From NCBI GenBank assembly GCA_963205025.1, contig CAUJHO010000035.1, forward strand, positions 1 through 62,749: 62,749 nt of DNA. Direction: 5' to 3'. The position numbers and the translations under genes were made by a program. The DNA comes from Pseudomonadota bacterium (GTDB taxonomy: Bacteria > Pseudomonadota > Alphaproteobacteria > Caulobacterales > Caulobacteraceae). This document shows, piece after piece, positions 37,226 through 46,582 of this stretch. The notes under the pieces were generated by a model. The model did no database searches. It was given only the letters and a program-made list of their open reading frames with translations, and had not been told where the DNA came from. Numbering within the stretch: position 1 is the first letter of the stretch; every line of letters starts with the position of its first letter.

Positions 37226-40072
37226 ATGAGCTCAGTGTCGACAGCGGCCGGCGGACCGGCCACTCGCGTCTTTATTTCCTACTCTCGCAAGGATGCGGCG
37301 GCACTGGCGGTGCTGAGGCCCGGGCTGGAATCGCGTGGATACGAGGTCCTGCTCGACGCCAAGGACATTGCGCCGGCCGAGGTCTGGCGCGCGCGCCTGG
37401 ACGCCCTGATCCTGCAGGCCGACGCGGTGGTTTTTCTCATCTCTCCGGACTCGATCGCCTCGGAGGTGTGTCGGTGGGAGGTCGACCAGACCCTGGCCTA
37501 TGGAAAGAAGCTGATCCCCATCCTTTGGCGCGAAACCGATCCGGCGACATGCCCGCCGGCGATCGCGGAGCGGAACTGGATCGCAGCCCCGGCCGCAGAG
37601 GCTGTCGAGGCCTTTGACCAGGGCGTCATGACCGCCGTTGCCTCGGCGCTGGAAACGGACATCGACTGGGAGCGCGAGCGCAGCCACTGGCTGTCGAGAG
37701 CCATGCGATGGGAAGCTGCCGGGCAGGGGATCGGCCTCCTGCTGCGAGCTGAGGAGGCCGTCCTGGCCGATGCCTGGGCCGCGCGTCGCCCCATCGGCGC
37801 GGCTGAGTTGCCGGCACCCCTGCTGACCTTCTTCGAGCGCAGCCGCGAACAGGTCCGCTCTGAGCGGGATCGCCTGCGCTCTATCTCGGGGCGCGCCTTC
37901 GTCCGGCCCGTTCAGCAGGCGGTCGAGGACGGGGCCCCGGATCGCGCCTTGCGGATGGTGGCGACCGCCTGCGTCCTGGCCGAAGACCCGGATTTCGATC
38001 TGGTGCCCGATGTGTGGCGGGCGGCGGTGCCGGCCCTGGATCGGCAGCCGGTCTGGGCCTGGGGCGATACCTATGACGGACCCTCTCCGAGCGTCTGCGC
38101 CACCGTCGCTGAAGATGGCGGCGTGGCGGTCACCACGACGCCGAACAACGCGCTGCTGCTGTTCGATGCGGCCCTGGGCCAGGAGCGGTGGCAGGTTCAG
38201 CGCGATACCGGCTTCCTGCGGGTCGGGCTGATGTCGATGGGTGACGTCTGGATCGTACTGGCCGACGGCGACCTTGAGCGCCTCGACGGTCAAACCGGCC
38301 GGACCGTGGCGCGGCACGCGCTGGGGCCGGATGCCGGCCAGGGTGTCTTCGACCGGCTGACGTCGGCCTTCTGCTTTGCAGATGGAACAAAGGTCCAGCG
38401 GCTGGATCTCCTGACGGGAGAGACCGAAATCCTGGCCGAATTCGAGCGACCGGCCCAGCTGGTCGCCTACCAGCCGAGCGCCGAATGCGGCATCGCCGTT
38501 CTGGATTCCGAGGTGGAGTGGACCGACGCCTGGGTATTCGGACCCGGCAGATCGGAGCGTCTGGTCGTCATGTCGTCGCCGAACCTGGGAGCGGTCAGTG
38601 CTGACGGTGCGGTGGCGGCGATCACCTCCGGCGGCGATATTCATCTGATCCATGCCCGGACGGGCCAGGAGATCGCGGTCTGCAGCCATCCTGGCGGAGT
38701 TACCAGTGTCGCGCTGAACGCCGATGGGAGCCAGTTGGTGTCCGGCGGTGGCGACGGTGTGATCCGCCTGTGGGACCAGCAGGGGCGTGAATTGAAGCAA
38801 TTCGATCTCGGCCGGGCGGCCCGGGTTCCCAAACTCGAGGTCAGCGCTGACGGGTGGGGCGTGCTGGCGATGACCCAGACCACGGCCTTTCGCTGGAGCC
38901 TCACCAATGATGAAAAGACCCTGATCGTCGCCGACCACCCCATGGATGCCGATCAGGATCGCGAGCGTACCGGCATCGCCGACTTCGGGGCGTTCGACGG
39001 CGGGGTCTGGGCTCTGCTGAAATGCGGCCTGCTGCAGGCCTGGTCCGATATGCGCCCCCAATTGACCGATCTGCGGTCCCTGCTGGCCGACGGGACCCAG
39101 GTCCCCCAGCTTCTGATGCCGGGGCCCGACGGGGCGCTGGTCATCCTGGCCGATGACCGGCTGTTGCAGGCTCGTCATGACCTGATGACGACTGTGAGAC
39201 TTCAGGATGTGACCTTCTCAGAGGTCGATGCGGGCGCGCTCTGGACCGCAGGGTCGGCCCTGTACGTCGTGGCCGAGGGCACCCTGACCTCGATTGATCT
39301 GGAGACCGGTGTTGCCCGGTGGCGTGCGGATCTGCCTACCCGTGCCGACATCATCGCGGTCGCAGCGCAGACCGGAGAGGTCCTGACCGCCGGTGAAGAT
39401 GCGCGAATCCGGGGCCCGGACGGAACGGAGGTCGCAACCATGCCGCTCGGCGGGCGTGCGACGGCGGCCATCTGGTCGGAAGAATGTCGGCAGTTCATCG
39501 TCGGAACCCGAGAGGGCGATCTGCTGGGCCTGCGCCGCGACGGGGCGAGGACGGGGCCGATCCCGCCGCTTCCGGGGGCGGTGACAAGCCTGTTCGAACG
39601 GGCAGACGGGACACTCTGGGCGCTTTCGGCACGCGGGATCTGGAACCTGGCCGGCCCGCAATGGCAGCTCGTCAGCGATCTGGCGACGGACGGGCAGGGC
39701 CTCTACCTGGCTCCGTCAGCCCCCCTTGCCTGTGTGATGGAAGCCGCCGCGGCCACCTTCATTGATTTGCGGCGAAACGCGGTCGTGCGAACGATCCAGA
39801 CCTTCAACCTGCTCGACCAGCGCTGTCTGGGACGGTGCATGTCGCCTGACGGAACCAGCCTGGTTGCGCTGGGGCGGCGTGGCCGGCTTCGGCGCTGGGA
39901 CCTCGCCGACCTCCTCCAGCGCGTGATCGATCCGGCTGCGGGTATCGCCGCGCTGCTGAGACGGGGGCGCGACATTCCGCGCGCCAGCGAACGCACCGAC
40001 ATCCTCATGCGCGACCGGCCTGACGACCTCATCGCAGGCCTCCAGCGCCTGCGGTCTGGAACCTCACCTTAA
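37226..40072 (+). CDS. TIR domain protein with C-terminal beta-propeller repeats
   Basis: 948 residues from the ATG at 37226 (an ATG at 37184 would give 962). Residues about 14-135 are a TIR domain: TRVFISYSRKDAAAL, GYEVLLDAKDI, FLISPDSIASEVCRWE with E85 at the position of the catalytic Glu of TIR NADases, and LIPILWRE. A helical middle part (about 140-300) follows, then repeated beta-propeller strands to the C-terminus, with a clear WD40 blade near 489-525 (GVTSVALNADGSQLVSGG, GVIRLWD). There is no P-loop STAND ATPase between them. Bacterial TIR proteins often act in anti-phage defence or as signalling NADases; that role is only inferred. Divergent from wecG-like gene; the next gene starts 35 bases downstream. 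Confidence 0.85.
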   Translation: MSSVSTAAGGPATRVFISYSRKDAAALAVLRPGLESRGYEVLLDAKDIAPAEVWRARLDALILQADAVVFLISPDSIASEVCRWEVDQTLAYGKKLIPILWRETDPATCPPAIAERNWIAAPAAEAVEAFDQGVMTAVASALETDIDWERERSHWLSRAMRWEAAGQGIGLLLRAEEAVLADAWAARRPIGAAELPAPLLTFFERSREQVRSERDRLRSISGRAFVRPVQQAVEDGAPDRALRMVATACVLAEDPDFDLVPDVWRAAVPALDRQPVWAWGDTYDGPSPSVCATVAEDGGVAVTTTPNNALLLFDAALGQERWQVQRDTGFLRVGLMSMGDVWIVLADGDLERLDGQTGRTVARHALGPDAGQGVFDRLTSAFCFADGTKVQRLDLLTGETEILAEFERPAQLVAYQPSAECGIAVLDSEVEWTDAWVFGPGRSERLVVMSSPNLGAVSADGAVAAITSGGDIHLIHARTGQEIAVCSHPGGVTSVALNADGSQLVSGGGDGVIRLWDQQGRELKQFDLGRAARVPKLEVSADGWGVLAMTQTTAFRWSLTNDEKTLIVADHPMDADQDRERTGIADFGAFDGGVWALLKCGLLQAWSDMRPQLTDLRSLLADGTQVPQLLMPGPDGALVILADDRLLQARHDLMTTVRLQDVTFSEVDAGALWTAGSALYVVAEGTLTSIDLETGVARWRADLPTRADIIAVAAQTGEVLTAGEDARIRGPDGTEVATMPLGGRATAAIWSEECRQFIVGTREGDLLGLRRDGARTGPIPPLPGAVTSLFERADGTLWALSARGIWNLAGPQWQLVSDLATDGQGLYLAPSAPLACVMEAAAATFIDLRRNAVVRTIQTFNLLDQRCLGRCMSPDGTSLVALGRRGRLRRWDLADLLQRVIDPAAGIAALLRRGRDIPRASERTDILMRDRPDDLIAGLQRLRSGTSP

Positions 40073-40107
40073 GGCTTGTCTGGCAGGCTTCCTGCACGGA
40101 GCCCGCC

Positions 40108-41238
40108 ATGACCCAAACCTCGCCCAACTATGTCCCGGGACTGGACGGCCTCAGGGCCCTGTCTGTCACCGTGGTGATGATGGCCCATGTCGGGTTCAGT
40201 TGGTTGCTGCCGGCCGGGCTGGGCGTGACGACCTTTTTCTTCATCTCAGGCTATCTGATCACCCTGCTGCTCTGGCAGGAGCGCGAGCGGTTCGGCCAGA
40301 TTGACATGCCCCGCTTCTATGGGCGGCGCTTCCTAAGATTGATGCCGGAACTGGTGGCCTTCGTCGCTGTGGCCGGCCTGGTCATGGGGCCGCTGCTCAG
40401 CCAGCCCCTGCCACCGTTGCAGGCCCTGGCGAACCTGACCTACTGGACGAACTACTACAACATTTTCGACGTCGGCGGGGCCTGTGAGTCCTGTGCCGTA
40501 ACCGGGCATCTGTGGTCGCTGGCAGTCGAGGAGCATTTCTATCTGATCATGCCGGCGGCGCTGGTCCTGGTCGGGTTCGGGCCGCGCCGGATGGCCAGCC
40601 TGTTCCTGTTCGTCATCATCGCCTGCCTGGTCTGGCGGACGATCGCGGTGACGGTGCTCGGCCTGGGGCCTGACTATACCTACGAGGCCACCGAGACGCG
40701 CCTGGATTCCATCGCCTGGGGTTGTCTGGCCGCCGTGATTCAGCGCTCGGTGCCCGGCATCATGGGCGTCATCCAGCGCCGGGCCTGGGTCAGCTTCCTT
40801 GTCGGCGGGGCTCTGCTCGGAGGGTCGCTGGTCTGGCGCGATCCGGTGTTTCGCGAGACCTTGCGCTATTCGTTCCAGGGCCTGGCCCTGATGCTGGTGG
40901 TGCTGCCGCTGATCAATGCTGCCCGGCTGGGCTGGATCGTGCGGATCCTGGAATGGCCGGCGTTCCGCTGGATGGGGCGGCGATCCTATGGGGCCTATCT
41001 TTGGCATATGGCGGCGATCACCTTCGTGGGTCTGGGACTGGGGGTCAGCGGGCCGCTGGAAGGTGCCGGTCTGCGCGACCAACTTTTAGCCCTGCCGTTG
41101 GTTCTGGGTCTGGGCTGGCTAATGGCCGAGGCCAGCTATCGCTGGATTTTCATGCCGGCCCAGCGGCTCAAGCCGTATCTCATGCCGCGCCGGGAACTGC
41201 CGGTCGCCGAGACGGCGCAAGAGGGCGCTCGCGCCTGA
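40108..41238 (+). CDS. Acyltransferase 3 family (OafA/YrhL-like) membrane protein
   Basis: 376 residues with about ten membrane helices. GLDGLRALSVTVVMMAHVGF carries the conserved catalytic-type His; FFFISGYLITLLLW, RFYGRRFLRLMPEL and LWSLAVEEHFYLIMP follow. Family members O-acylate surface sugars. It begins 35 bases after the TIR gene on the same strand and could be read together with it. Confidence 0.88.
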   Translation: MTQTSPNYVPGLDGLRALSVTVVMMAHVGFSWLLPAGLGVTTFFFISGYLITLLLWQERERFGQIDMPRFYGRRFLRLMPELVAFVAVAGLVMGPLLSQPLPPLQALANLTYWTNYYNIFDVGGACESCAVTGHLWSLAVEEHFYLIMPAALVLVGFGPRRMASLFLFVIIACLVWRTIAVTVLGLGPDYTYEATETRLDSIAWGCLAAVIQRSVPGIMGVIQRRAWVSFLVGGALLGGSLVWRDPVFRETLRYSFQGLALMLVVLPLINAARLGWIVRILEWPAFRWMGRRSYGAYLWHMAAITFVGLGLGVSGPLEGAGLRDQLLALPLVLGLGWLMAEASYRWIFMPAQRLKPYLMPRRELPVAETAQEGARA

Positions 41239-41351
41239 TCTCTCGTCGGTGACGTTTGCAATCGGACGTCGCGCGCAATAGGACCGTGGCTAAGACGGGG
41301 GGGGCGCTCTTGCGGACAGGCCCCCGCCATCCACCACAGGAGCCATGCGTG

Positions 41352-42674
41352 ATGTCGGTCCAGACACCTTCGGCCGCGGGAGCCGATCTTCATTATCTGT
41401 CGGGTTTCGGCTCGGCGTTCGAGACGGAAGCCGTCGCGGGGGCCCTGCCGGTCGGTCGCAACTCGCCCCAGAAGCCGGCCTTCGGCCTCTATGCCGAGCA
41501 GTTGTCGGGATCAGCCTTCACCGCTCCGCGTCTGGAGAACCGCCGCTCGTGGCTCTATCGGCTGCGGCCCTCGGCCCAGCATCCCGCCTTTCAACCCTAT
41601 GACGGGGCTCGGCTATGGCGGTCAGGCCCGTTTGATGAAGTGCCGCCCAGCCCCAACCGGATGCGCTGGTCGCCGCTGGAGTGGCCGAACCAGCCGACGG
41701 ACTTCATTGACGGCATGACCACCTATGCCGGATCGGGCGACCCGGCGGCCCAGTCGGGCATCGCGGCGCTCGTCTATGTGGCCAATGCCGACATGACCGG
41801 CCGCGCCTTTTTCAATGCCGACGGCGAGATGCTGATCCTGCCGCAGGAGGGCCGGCTCGACGTCTGGACGGAATTCGGCCGGCTCAAGGTCGCGCCCGGC
41901 GAGCTGTTGCTGATGCCGCGCGGGGTCCGGTTCCGGGTCGCGCTGCCGGACGGCAAGGCCCGCGGCTACGTCTGCGAAAACTATGGGGCCCATTTCCGCC
42001 TGCCCGAGCGCGGTCCGATCGGGTCCAACAGCATGGCGTCCGAGCGCGACTTTCTGGCCCCCGTCGCGGCCTATGAAGACATCGATGCGCCGACTGAGGT
42101 GATCCAGAAATACCTCGGCGGCTTCTGGACGACGACCTTCGATCATTCCCCGTTCGATGTGGTGGCCTGGCACGGCACCCTGACGCCTTTCAAATACGAC
42201 ATTGCCCGGTATGCCACGGTCGGTTCGATCAGCATCGACCACCCCGATCCGTCGATCTTCACGGTTCTGACCAGCCCGACCGACAGCCCCGGCACGGCCA
42301 ATTGCGATTTCGCCATCTTCCCGCCGCGCTGGATGGTGGCCGAGGACACCTTCAGGCCGCCGTGGTTCCACCGCAACGTCATGAGCGAGTTCATGGGCCT
42401 GATCCACGGCGAATATGACGCCAAGGAGGGCGGTGGCTTCGATCCGGGCGGGGCATCGCTGCACAACTGCATGAGCGGCCACGGCCCGGACCAGACGACC
42501 TATGAGCGGGCCACCACGGTCGAGCTCAAGCCGCACAAGATCGACAAGACCCTGGCCTTCATGTTCGAGAGCCGGTTCATCTTCCGGCCGACCCGATGGG
42601 CGGTCGAGACCCCGGCCATGCAACTCGACTATGACGATGTCTGGACCGGATTTACCAAAGGATCGCCCAAGTGA
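41352..42674 (+). CDS. hmgA: Homogentisate 1,2-dioxygenase
   Basis: Opens the ring of homogentisate to maleylacetoacetate in tyrosine catabolism; mononuclear Fe(II) enzyme. 440 residues with [46 protein letters not shown] (iron-binding His/Glu region) and the C-terminal SHGPD-like MSGHGPD. ATG at 41352 with AGGAG upstream; a GTG immediately before is possible. Its stop overlaps fahA by 4 bases. Confidence 0.95.
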   Translation: MSVQTPSAAGADLHYLSGFGSAFETEAVAGALPVGRNSPQKPAFGLYAEQLSGSAFTAPRLENRRSWLYRLRPSAQHPAFQPYDGARLWRSGPFDEVPPSPNRMRWSPLEWPNQPTDFIDGMTTYAGSGDPAAQSGIAALVYVANADMTGRAFFNADGEMLILPQEGRLDVWTEFGRLKVAPGELLLMPRGVRFRVALPDGKARGYVCENYGAHFRLPERGPIGSNSMASERDFLAPVAAYEDIDAPTEVIQKYLGGFWTTTFDHSPFDVVAWHGTLTPFKYDIARYATVGSISIDHPDPSIFTVLTSPTDSPGTANCDFAIFPPRWMVAEDTFRPPWFHRNVMSEFMGLIHGEYDAKEGGGFDPGGASLHNCMSGHGPDQTTYERATTVELKPHKIDKTLAFMFESRFIFRPTRWAVETPAMQLDYDDVWTGFTKGSPK

Positions 42675-43678
42675 AGCTCGCCTCGCTCAAATCCGGCCGG
42701 GACGGTCGGCTGGTCGTCGTCTCCAATGATCTGGCCTGGTACACCGACGCCTTCCTGATCGCGCCGACCCTGCAGGCGGCGCTGGATGACTGGGATCGGT
42801 GCGAGCCCGAACTGCGGGCCCTGGCCGAGAGCCTGGAGCACGACGCCGTGCCGCGCGGCCGCTTTCATGAGCGTCAGGCCGCCGCCCCCCTGCCGCGCGC
42901 CTATCAGTGGGCCGACGGCTCGGCCTATGTGAATCACGTCGAACTGGTGCGCAAAGCCCGCGGGGCCGAGATGCCCGAGACCTTCTGGACCGATCCGCTG
43001 ATGTACCAGGGCGGCTCGGACGGGATGTTGTCGCCGCGCGACCCGATCCCGCTGGCCGACGAAGCCTGGGGCTGCGACCTCGAGGCCGAGATCGTCGTCG
43101 TCACCGGCGATGTGCCCCAGGGCGTGTCGCGCGAAGAGGCGTTGGATCACATCCGGCTGGTCGGACTGGTCAATGACGTCTCGCTCCGGAATCTGATCCC
43201 GGCAGAGCTGGCCAAGGGCTTCGGCTTCGTCCAGTCCAAGCCGGCCTCGGCCCTGTCGCCGGTTCTCGTAACGCCCGATGCCCTCGGCGATCGCTGGCAG
43301 GAGGGCAAGCTCAGCGGCGCGCTGCTGGTTCAGATCAACGCTCAGGACTTCGGCCGGGCCGACGCCGGCGTCGATATGACCTTCGACTTCGGCACCCTGA
43401 TCGCGCACCTGGCCAAGACCCGCAGCCTCGGGGCCGGGTCGGTGATCGGCTCGGGCACCGTCTCGAACAAGGACGGGGACGGCGGCCCCGGCAAGCCGGT
43501 GTCCGAAGGCGGCCTGGGCTATTCCTGCATCGCCGAGGTCCGCATGGTCGAGACCATCCAGGGCGGCAAGCCGACGACCGGCTTCCTCAAGTGGGGCGAT
43601 ACGGTCCGCATCGAGATGCTGGACGACCGCCACCACTCCATCTTCGGCACCATCGAACAGACGGTGGAGAAGGTTTGA
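42671..43678 (+). CDS. fahA: Fumarylacetoacetate hydrolase
   Basis: Final step of homogentisate catabolism, cleaving fumarylacetoacetate to fumarate and acetoacetate. 335 residues, the short bacterial FAH form: [57 protein letters not shown] with the catalytic region. GTG start overlapping hmgA. A maleylacetoacetate isomerase is not in the window. Confidence 0.93.
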   Translation: MKLASLKSGRDGRLVVVSNDLAWYTDAFLIAPTLQAALDDWDRCEPELRALAESLEHDAVPRGRFHERQAAAPLPRAYQWADGSAYVNHVELVRKARGAEMPETFWTDPLMYQGGSDGMLSPRDPIPLADEAWGCDLEAEIVVVTGDVPQGVSREEALDHIRLVGLVNDVSLRNLIPAELAKGFGFVQSKPASALSPVLVTPDALGDRWQEGKLSGALLVQINAQDFGRADAGVDMTFDFGTLIAHLAKTRSLGAGSVIGSGTVSNKDGDGGPGKPVSEGGLGYSCIAEVRMVETIQGGKPTTGFLKWGDTVRIEMLDDRHHSIFGTIEQTVEKV

Positions 43679-43682
43679 GGAG

Positions 43683-43985
43683 ATGTCCCCGTTCGCCCTG
43701 GCCCTGATGCTCGCAATGACGCATCCGGGTGGGGTGGATGCCCAGGGCTGTCATACCGAACGGGCGACCGGCCAGCGGCACTGCCACGGCGAGCGACGAT
43801 CGCAGCCGGACAATCGACAAAGGGTGGTGCCGGACAGTCCCAGGGCGCGCGATGCACCGACCCGGGCCTTTCCCAACTGCACGGCGGCGCGCGCGGCCGG
43901 TCGGTCAAATATCCGGCGAGGTGAGCCCGGCTACGGCCCGCATCTGGACCGCGACAACGACGGCGTCGCCTGCGAATCCCGATGA
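43683..43985 (+). CDS. Secreted excalibur calcium-binding domain protein
   Basis: 100 residues: short hydrophobic leader (MSPFALALMLAM), a GCHTERATGQRHCHG cysteine/histidine motif, a basic proline-rich linker, and a C-terminal excalibur domain (AFPNCTAARAAGRSNI, GEPGYGPHLDRDNDGVACE) with the DRDNDGVACE calcium loop. It starts 4 bases after fahA but has no evident metabolic link. Confidence 0.8.
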   Translation: MSPFALALMLAMTHPGGVDAQGCHTERATGQRHCHGERRSQPDNRQRVVPDSPRARDAPTRAFPNCTAARAAGRSNIRRGEPGYGPHLDRDNDGVACESR

Positions 43986-44024
43986 GGCAGGCGGACCTTG
44001 CGACGACGGAGCGCCTGAAGGAGG

Positions 44025-44098
44025 TGGAGGCCTGGCCCGGACTCGAACCGGGGTACACGGATTTGCAGTCCGCTGCGTAACCACTCCGCCACCAGGCC
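44025..44098 (-). tRNA. tRNA-Cys (anticodon GCA)
   Basis: 74-base cloverleaf on the minus strand: acceptor GGCCTGG/CCAGGCC, anticodon stem GGA/TCC with loop CTGCAAA (anticodon GCA), T-arm with GGTTCGAGTCC, U discriminator and encoded CCA (44027-44025). Confidence 0.97.
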
Positions 44099-44236
44099 GT
44101 GTCGGGAGCCCCGTTGTAGGGAGCGCTTCGCTAACAGATCACCAATGCGCCCGCAACGGCCCCGAGGCCGATTGCCCGAAAAGCCGTCGCGACCTATAAG
44201 CGCCGTCGAATTCCACCCTAGCCCGGAGCCTCGCGT

Positions 44237-44869
44237 ATGGATCTCGTTTCGGCCCGAAAGGCCATGGTCGACAGTCAGGTCCGCACCTCTGACGTCACCG
44301 ACATCGCGATCCACAAGGCGATGCTGGAAACGCCGCGCGAGGATTTCTGCGCGCCGGACCGTGCCTTCGCCGCCTATGCCGACGCCCTGGTGCCGATCGT
44401 TGACGGTCGCTTCCTGATGCAGGCGCGAGAGGTCGGCAAGTTGATGCAGGCCCTGCGTCCGATGCCGGGCGAGCGGGCGCTGGCCCTGGCCGCCCCCTAT
44501 GCGGCGGCCCTGATGGCCCATATGGGTCTGGAGGTCGTGGCGCAGGAGACCGACGGCATGGTCGCCGCCCTGGTTGCGGACGGACTGGGGGCAGCCGGGG
44601 CCGAGCTGGTCGTGGCGGATCTGGCGACCCCCTCCGGGTCCGATTGGGATGTCATCATCAGCGAAGGGGCCGTCGGAACCGTTCCTGACGCCTGGCTGAA
44701 GGCCCTCAAACCGGGCGGACGCCTTGCCGTGGTGGAGCGTGACGGCCCGGTCGGCCATGCCCGTCTGTTCGTCAAGGCGGCGTCCGGCATCGTGTCCAGC
44801 CGCGATCTGTTCGATGCAACACCGCCGCTGCTGGCAAGTTTCGAGAAAAGACCTACATTCGCCCTCTAG
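44237..44869 (+). CDS. PCMT-like protein-L-isoaspartate methyltransferase homologue
   Basis: 210 residues resembling the isoaspartyl methyltransferase family: MVDSQVRTSDVTD, the RFLMQAREVGKLMQAL segment, VVADLATP and the C-terminal ISEGAVGTVPDAWLKALKPGGRLAVVE. The usual SAM-binding motif I (GxGxG type) is replaced at residues 79-90 by ERALALAAPYAA, so catalytic activity is doubtful. In Alphaproteobacteria this variant often sits upstream of tolC, as here, which suggests a role linked to envelope function (inference). Confidence 0.82.
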   Translation: MDLVSARKAMVDSQVRTSDVTDIAIHKAMLETPREDFCAPDRAFAAYADALVPIVDGRFLMQAREVGKLMQALRPMPGERALALAAPYAAALMAHMGLEVVAQETDGMVAALVADGLGAAGAELVVADLATPSGSDWDVIISEGAVGTVPDAWLKALKPGGRLAVVERDGPVGHARLFVKAASGIVSSRDLFDATPPLLASFEKRPTFAL

Positions 44870-44999
44870 TCGGGTTGACGCGACGGTTTCGATCACTCTG
44901 GATGTGAAAAAACCTTAACTGGTTTGTCGTTGCCGTTCTGCGATCAAGGCTAGCCTGTTACCAACGATGAACGGCTCAGCCGTCAAAAGGAATGCCTTG

Positions 45000-46469
45000 A
45001 TGTCGCTTCGCCGTTTTTTGAGCGCCACCGTTGCCACGGCCTTGCTGGCTGGTCTGGCCCAACCGACGGTCGCAGAAGACCTGCGGGACGCCATTATCCT
45101 GGCCTATCAGACCAACCCGACCCTGCTGGCCCAGCGCTCGCAGCAGCGTGCGACCGATGAAAACTACGTCCAGGCCCGCGCCGGGCTGAGGCCCCAGGTC
45201 GAAGCGTCGGCGGGTGTCGGCTACGTCCGTCAGTGGCCGGCCCCGGTGTTCGGCTCGGACGAATCCAATTCGAGCTCGGCCAGTATCTCGCTCAGCCAGC
45301 CGCTCTATACCGGAGGTCGCGTCACGCACGGCATCGATGCTGCCATGGCGGGCGTCGAGCGCGGTCGCGAAGGCCTGCGGAGCGTCGAACAGCAGATCAT
45401 GCTGGCGGTGATCCAGGCCTATGCCGACGTCATTCGCGACACCGAGGTCCTGCGTATTCGTGAAACCAATCTGAGCGTCCTTCAGCGTCAGCTGGAAGAG
45501 GCCGAAGCCCGGTTCGAGGTCGGCGAGATCACCCGCACCGATGTGGCCCAGGCCCAGGCGCGCCTGGCGGCCTCGGAGGCAGACATGGCGGGGGCGCGCG
45601 CTCAGCTTGAAATCAGCCGGGCAGGCTACACTGCCGTGGTCGGCCAGGCTCCGGGCACGCTCGAGGCTCTGCCGGAGTTGCCCGCGACCCCGGGCGATTT
45701 CGACGCCGCCCTCGACATCGCCCTGGTCGAGAACCCGGACCTGCGGGCCGCCGTCTGGAACCTCGAGGCGGCCGACGCCGCCGTGGCGGCAGCCCGGTCG
45801 GAGTATCTGCCGTCGGCGGGTCTGACGGCGAGCTATGGCACGGCGGGCACGGCCGAGCCGTTCGGCCTGGACGATGAGCAGACCCTGCGTGCCGGCCTGA
45901 GCGTGTCGGTGCCGCTTTATGCGGCCGGTATCCACAACTCGCGGGTTCGCCAGAGCCTGGAACAGGCCAACTCGGCCCAACTCGGTGTCGAGGGGGCACG
46001 CCGCAGCGTCCTTCAGGATGTGGCGTCGTCATTCGCCCAGGTCCTGTCGGCGGCCTCGGCCCTGACCGCTTCGGAGCAGCAGGTGCGGGCGGCGCGGATC
46101 GCCGCCGAGGGTGTCCGCCAGGAAGCCCAGGTCGGTCTGCGGACGACGCTTGATGTCCTGAACCAGGAGCTTGAGCTGCGCAACGCCGAGATCGCCTATG
46201 TCAGCGCCCAGCGGAATCGCTATGTCGCTCAGGCGCTATTGCTGTCGGCCCTGGGTGGTCTGGAAGGCCCGGATCTGGTGGGCGAGGTGCCGGCCTATGA
46301 TCCCGCCGACAACTTCAGCCGCGTTCGGAGCGCCGGCGGCGTGCCGTGGGAACGTGCTGTCGAAGGTCTGGATCGCCTGGCCACCTTCCGCCAGACTCCG
46401 GCACCAGATGAACCCAATGCGCCGATCGACGATCAACTGGCGTCCGAGATTATTCGCACGGCACCCTGA
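45000..46469 (+). CDS. tolC: TolC family outer membrane efflux/secretion protein
   Basis: 489 residues with a signal peptide (MSLRRFLSATVATALLAGLAQ). Two OEP repeats: LRDAIILAYQTNPTLLAQRSQQRATDENY and LQISRAGYTAVVGQAPG, with ARFEVGEITRTDVAQAQARL in both halves of the coiled coil. Forms the outer membrane channel of type I secretion or RND pumps. The ATG at 45000 has AAAGGA upstream; the ATG at 44967 lacks a binding site. Confidence 0.92.
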   Translation: MSLRRFLSATVATALLAGLAQPTVAEDLRDAIILAYQTNPTLLAQRSQQRATDENYVQARAGLRPQVEASAGVGYVRQWPAPVFGSDESNSSSASISLSQPLYTGGRVTHGIDAAMAGVERGREGLRSVEQQIMLAVIQAYADVIRDTEVLRIRETNLSVLQRQLEEAEARFEVGEITRTDVAQAQARLAASEADMAGARAQLEISRAGYTAVVGQAPGTLEALPELPATPGDFDAALDIALVENPDLRAAVWNLEAADAAVAAARSEYLPSAGLTASYGTAGTAEPFGLDDEQTLRAGLSVSVPLYAAGIHNSRVRQSLEQANSAQLGVEGARRSVLQDVASSFAQVLSAASALTASEQQVRAARIAAEGVRQEAQVGLRTTLDVLNQELELRNAEIAYVSAQRNRYVAQALLLSALGGLEGPDLVGEVPAYDPADNFSRVRSAGGVPWERAVEGLDRLATFRQTPAPDEPNAPIDDQLASEIIRTAP

Positions 46470-46582
46470 CGGATTCGCTCAAACGGCGAAGTCATCGTTG
46501 ATTTCGTAATCGTTTGGCGTCATGCGTGAAAGGGATGGCGGCGCTTGGCCGTCTGAACACTTGACCCCAGGAATCAGGGCCC

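Noticed and set aside
37232..39178. Long open frame on the minus strand across the TIR gene (648 codons)
   Set aside because: Shadow of a high-GC gene; the plus strand encodes TIR and propeller motifs with proper codon bias.
37226..41238. Defence island around the TIR gene
   Set aside because: No restriction, CRISPR, CBASS or other defence genes flank it; only one candidate gene supports the idea.
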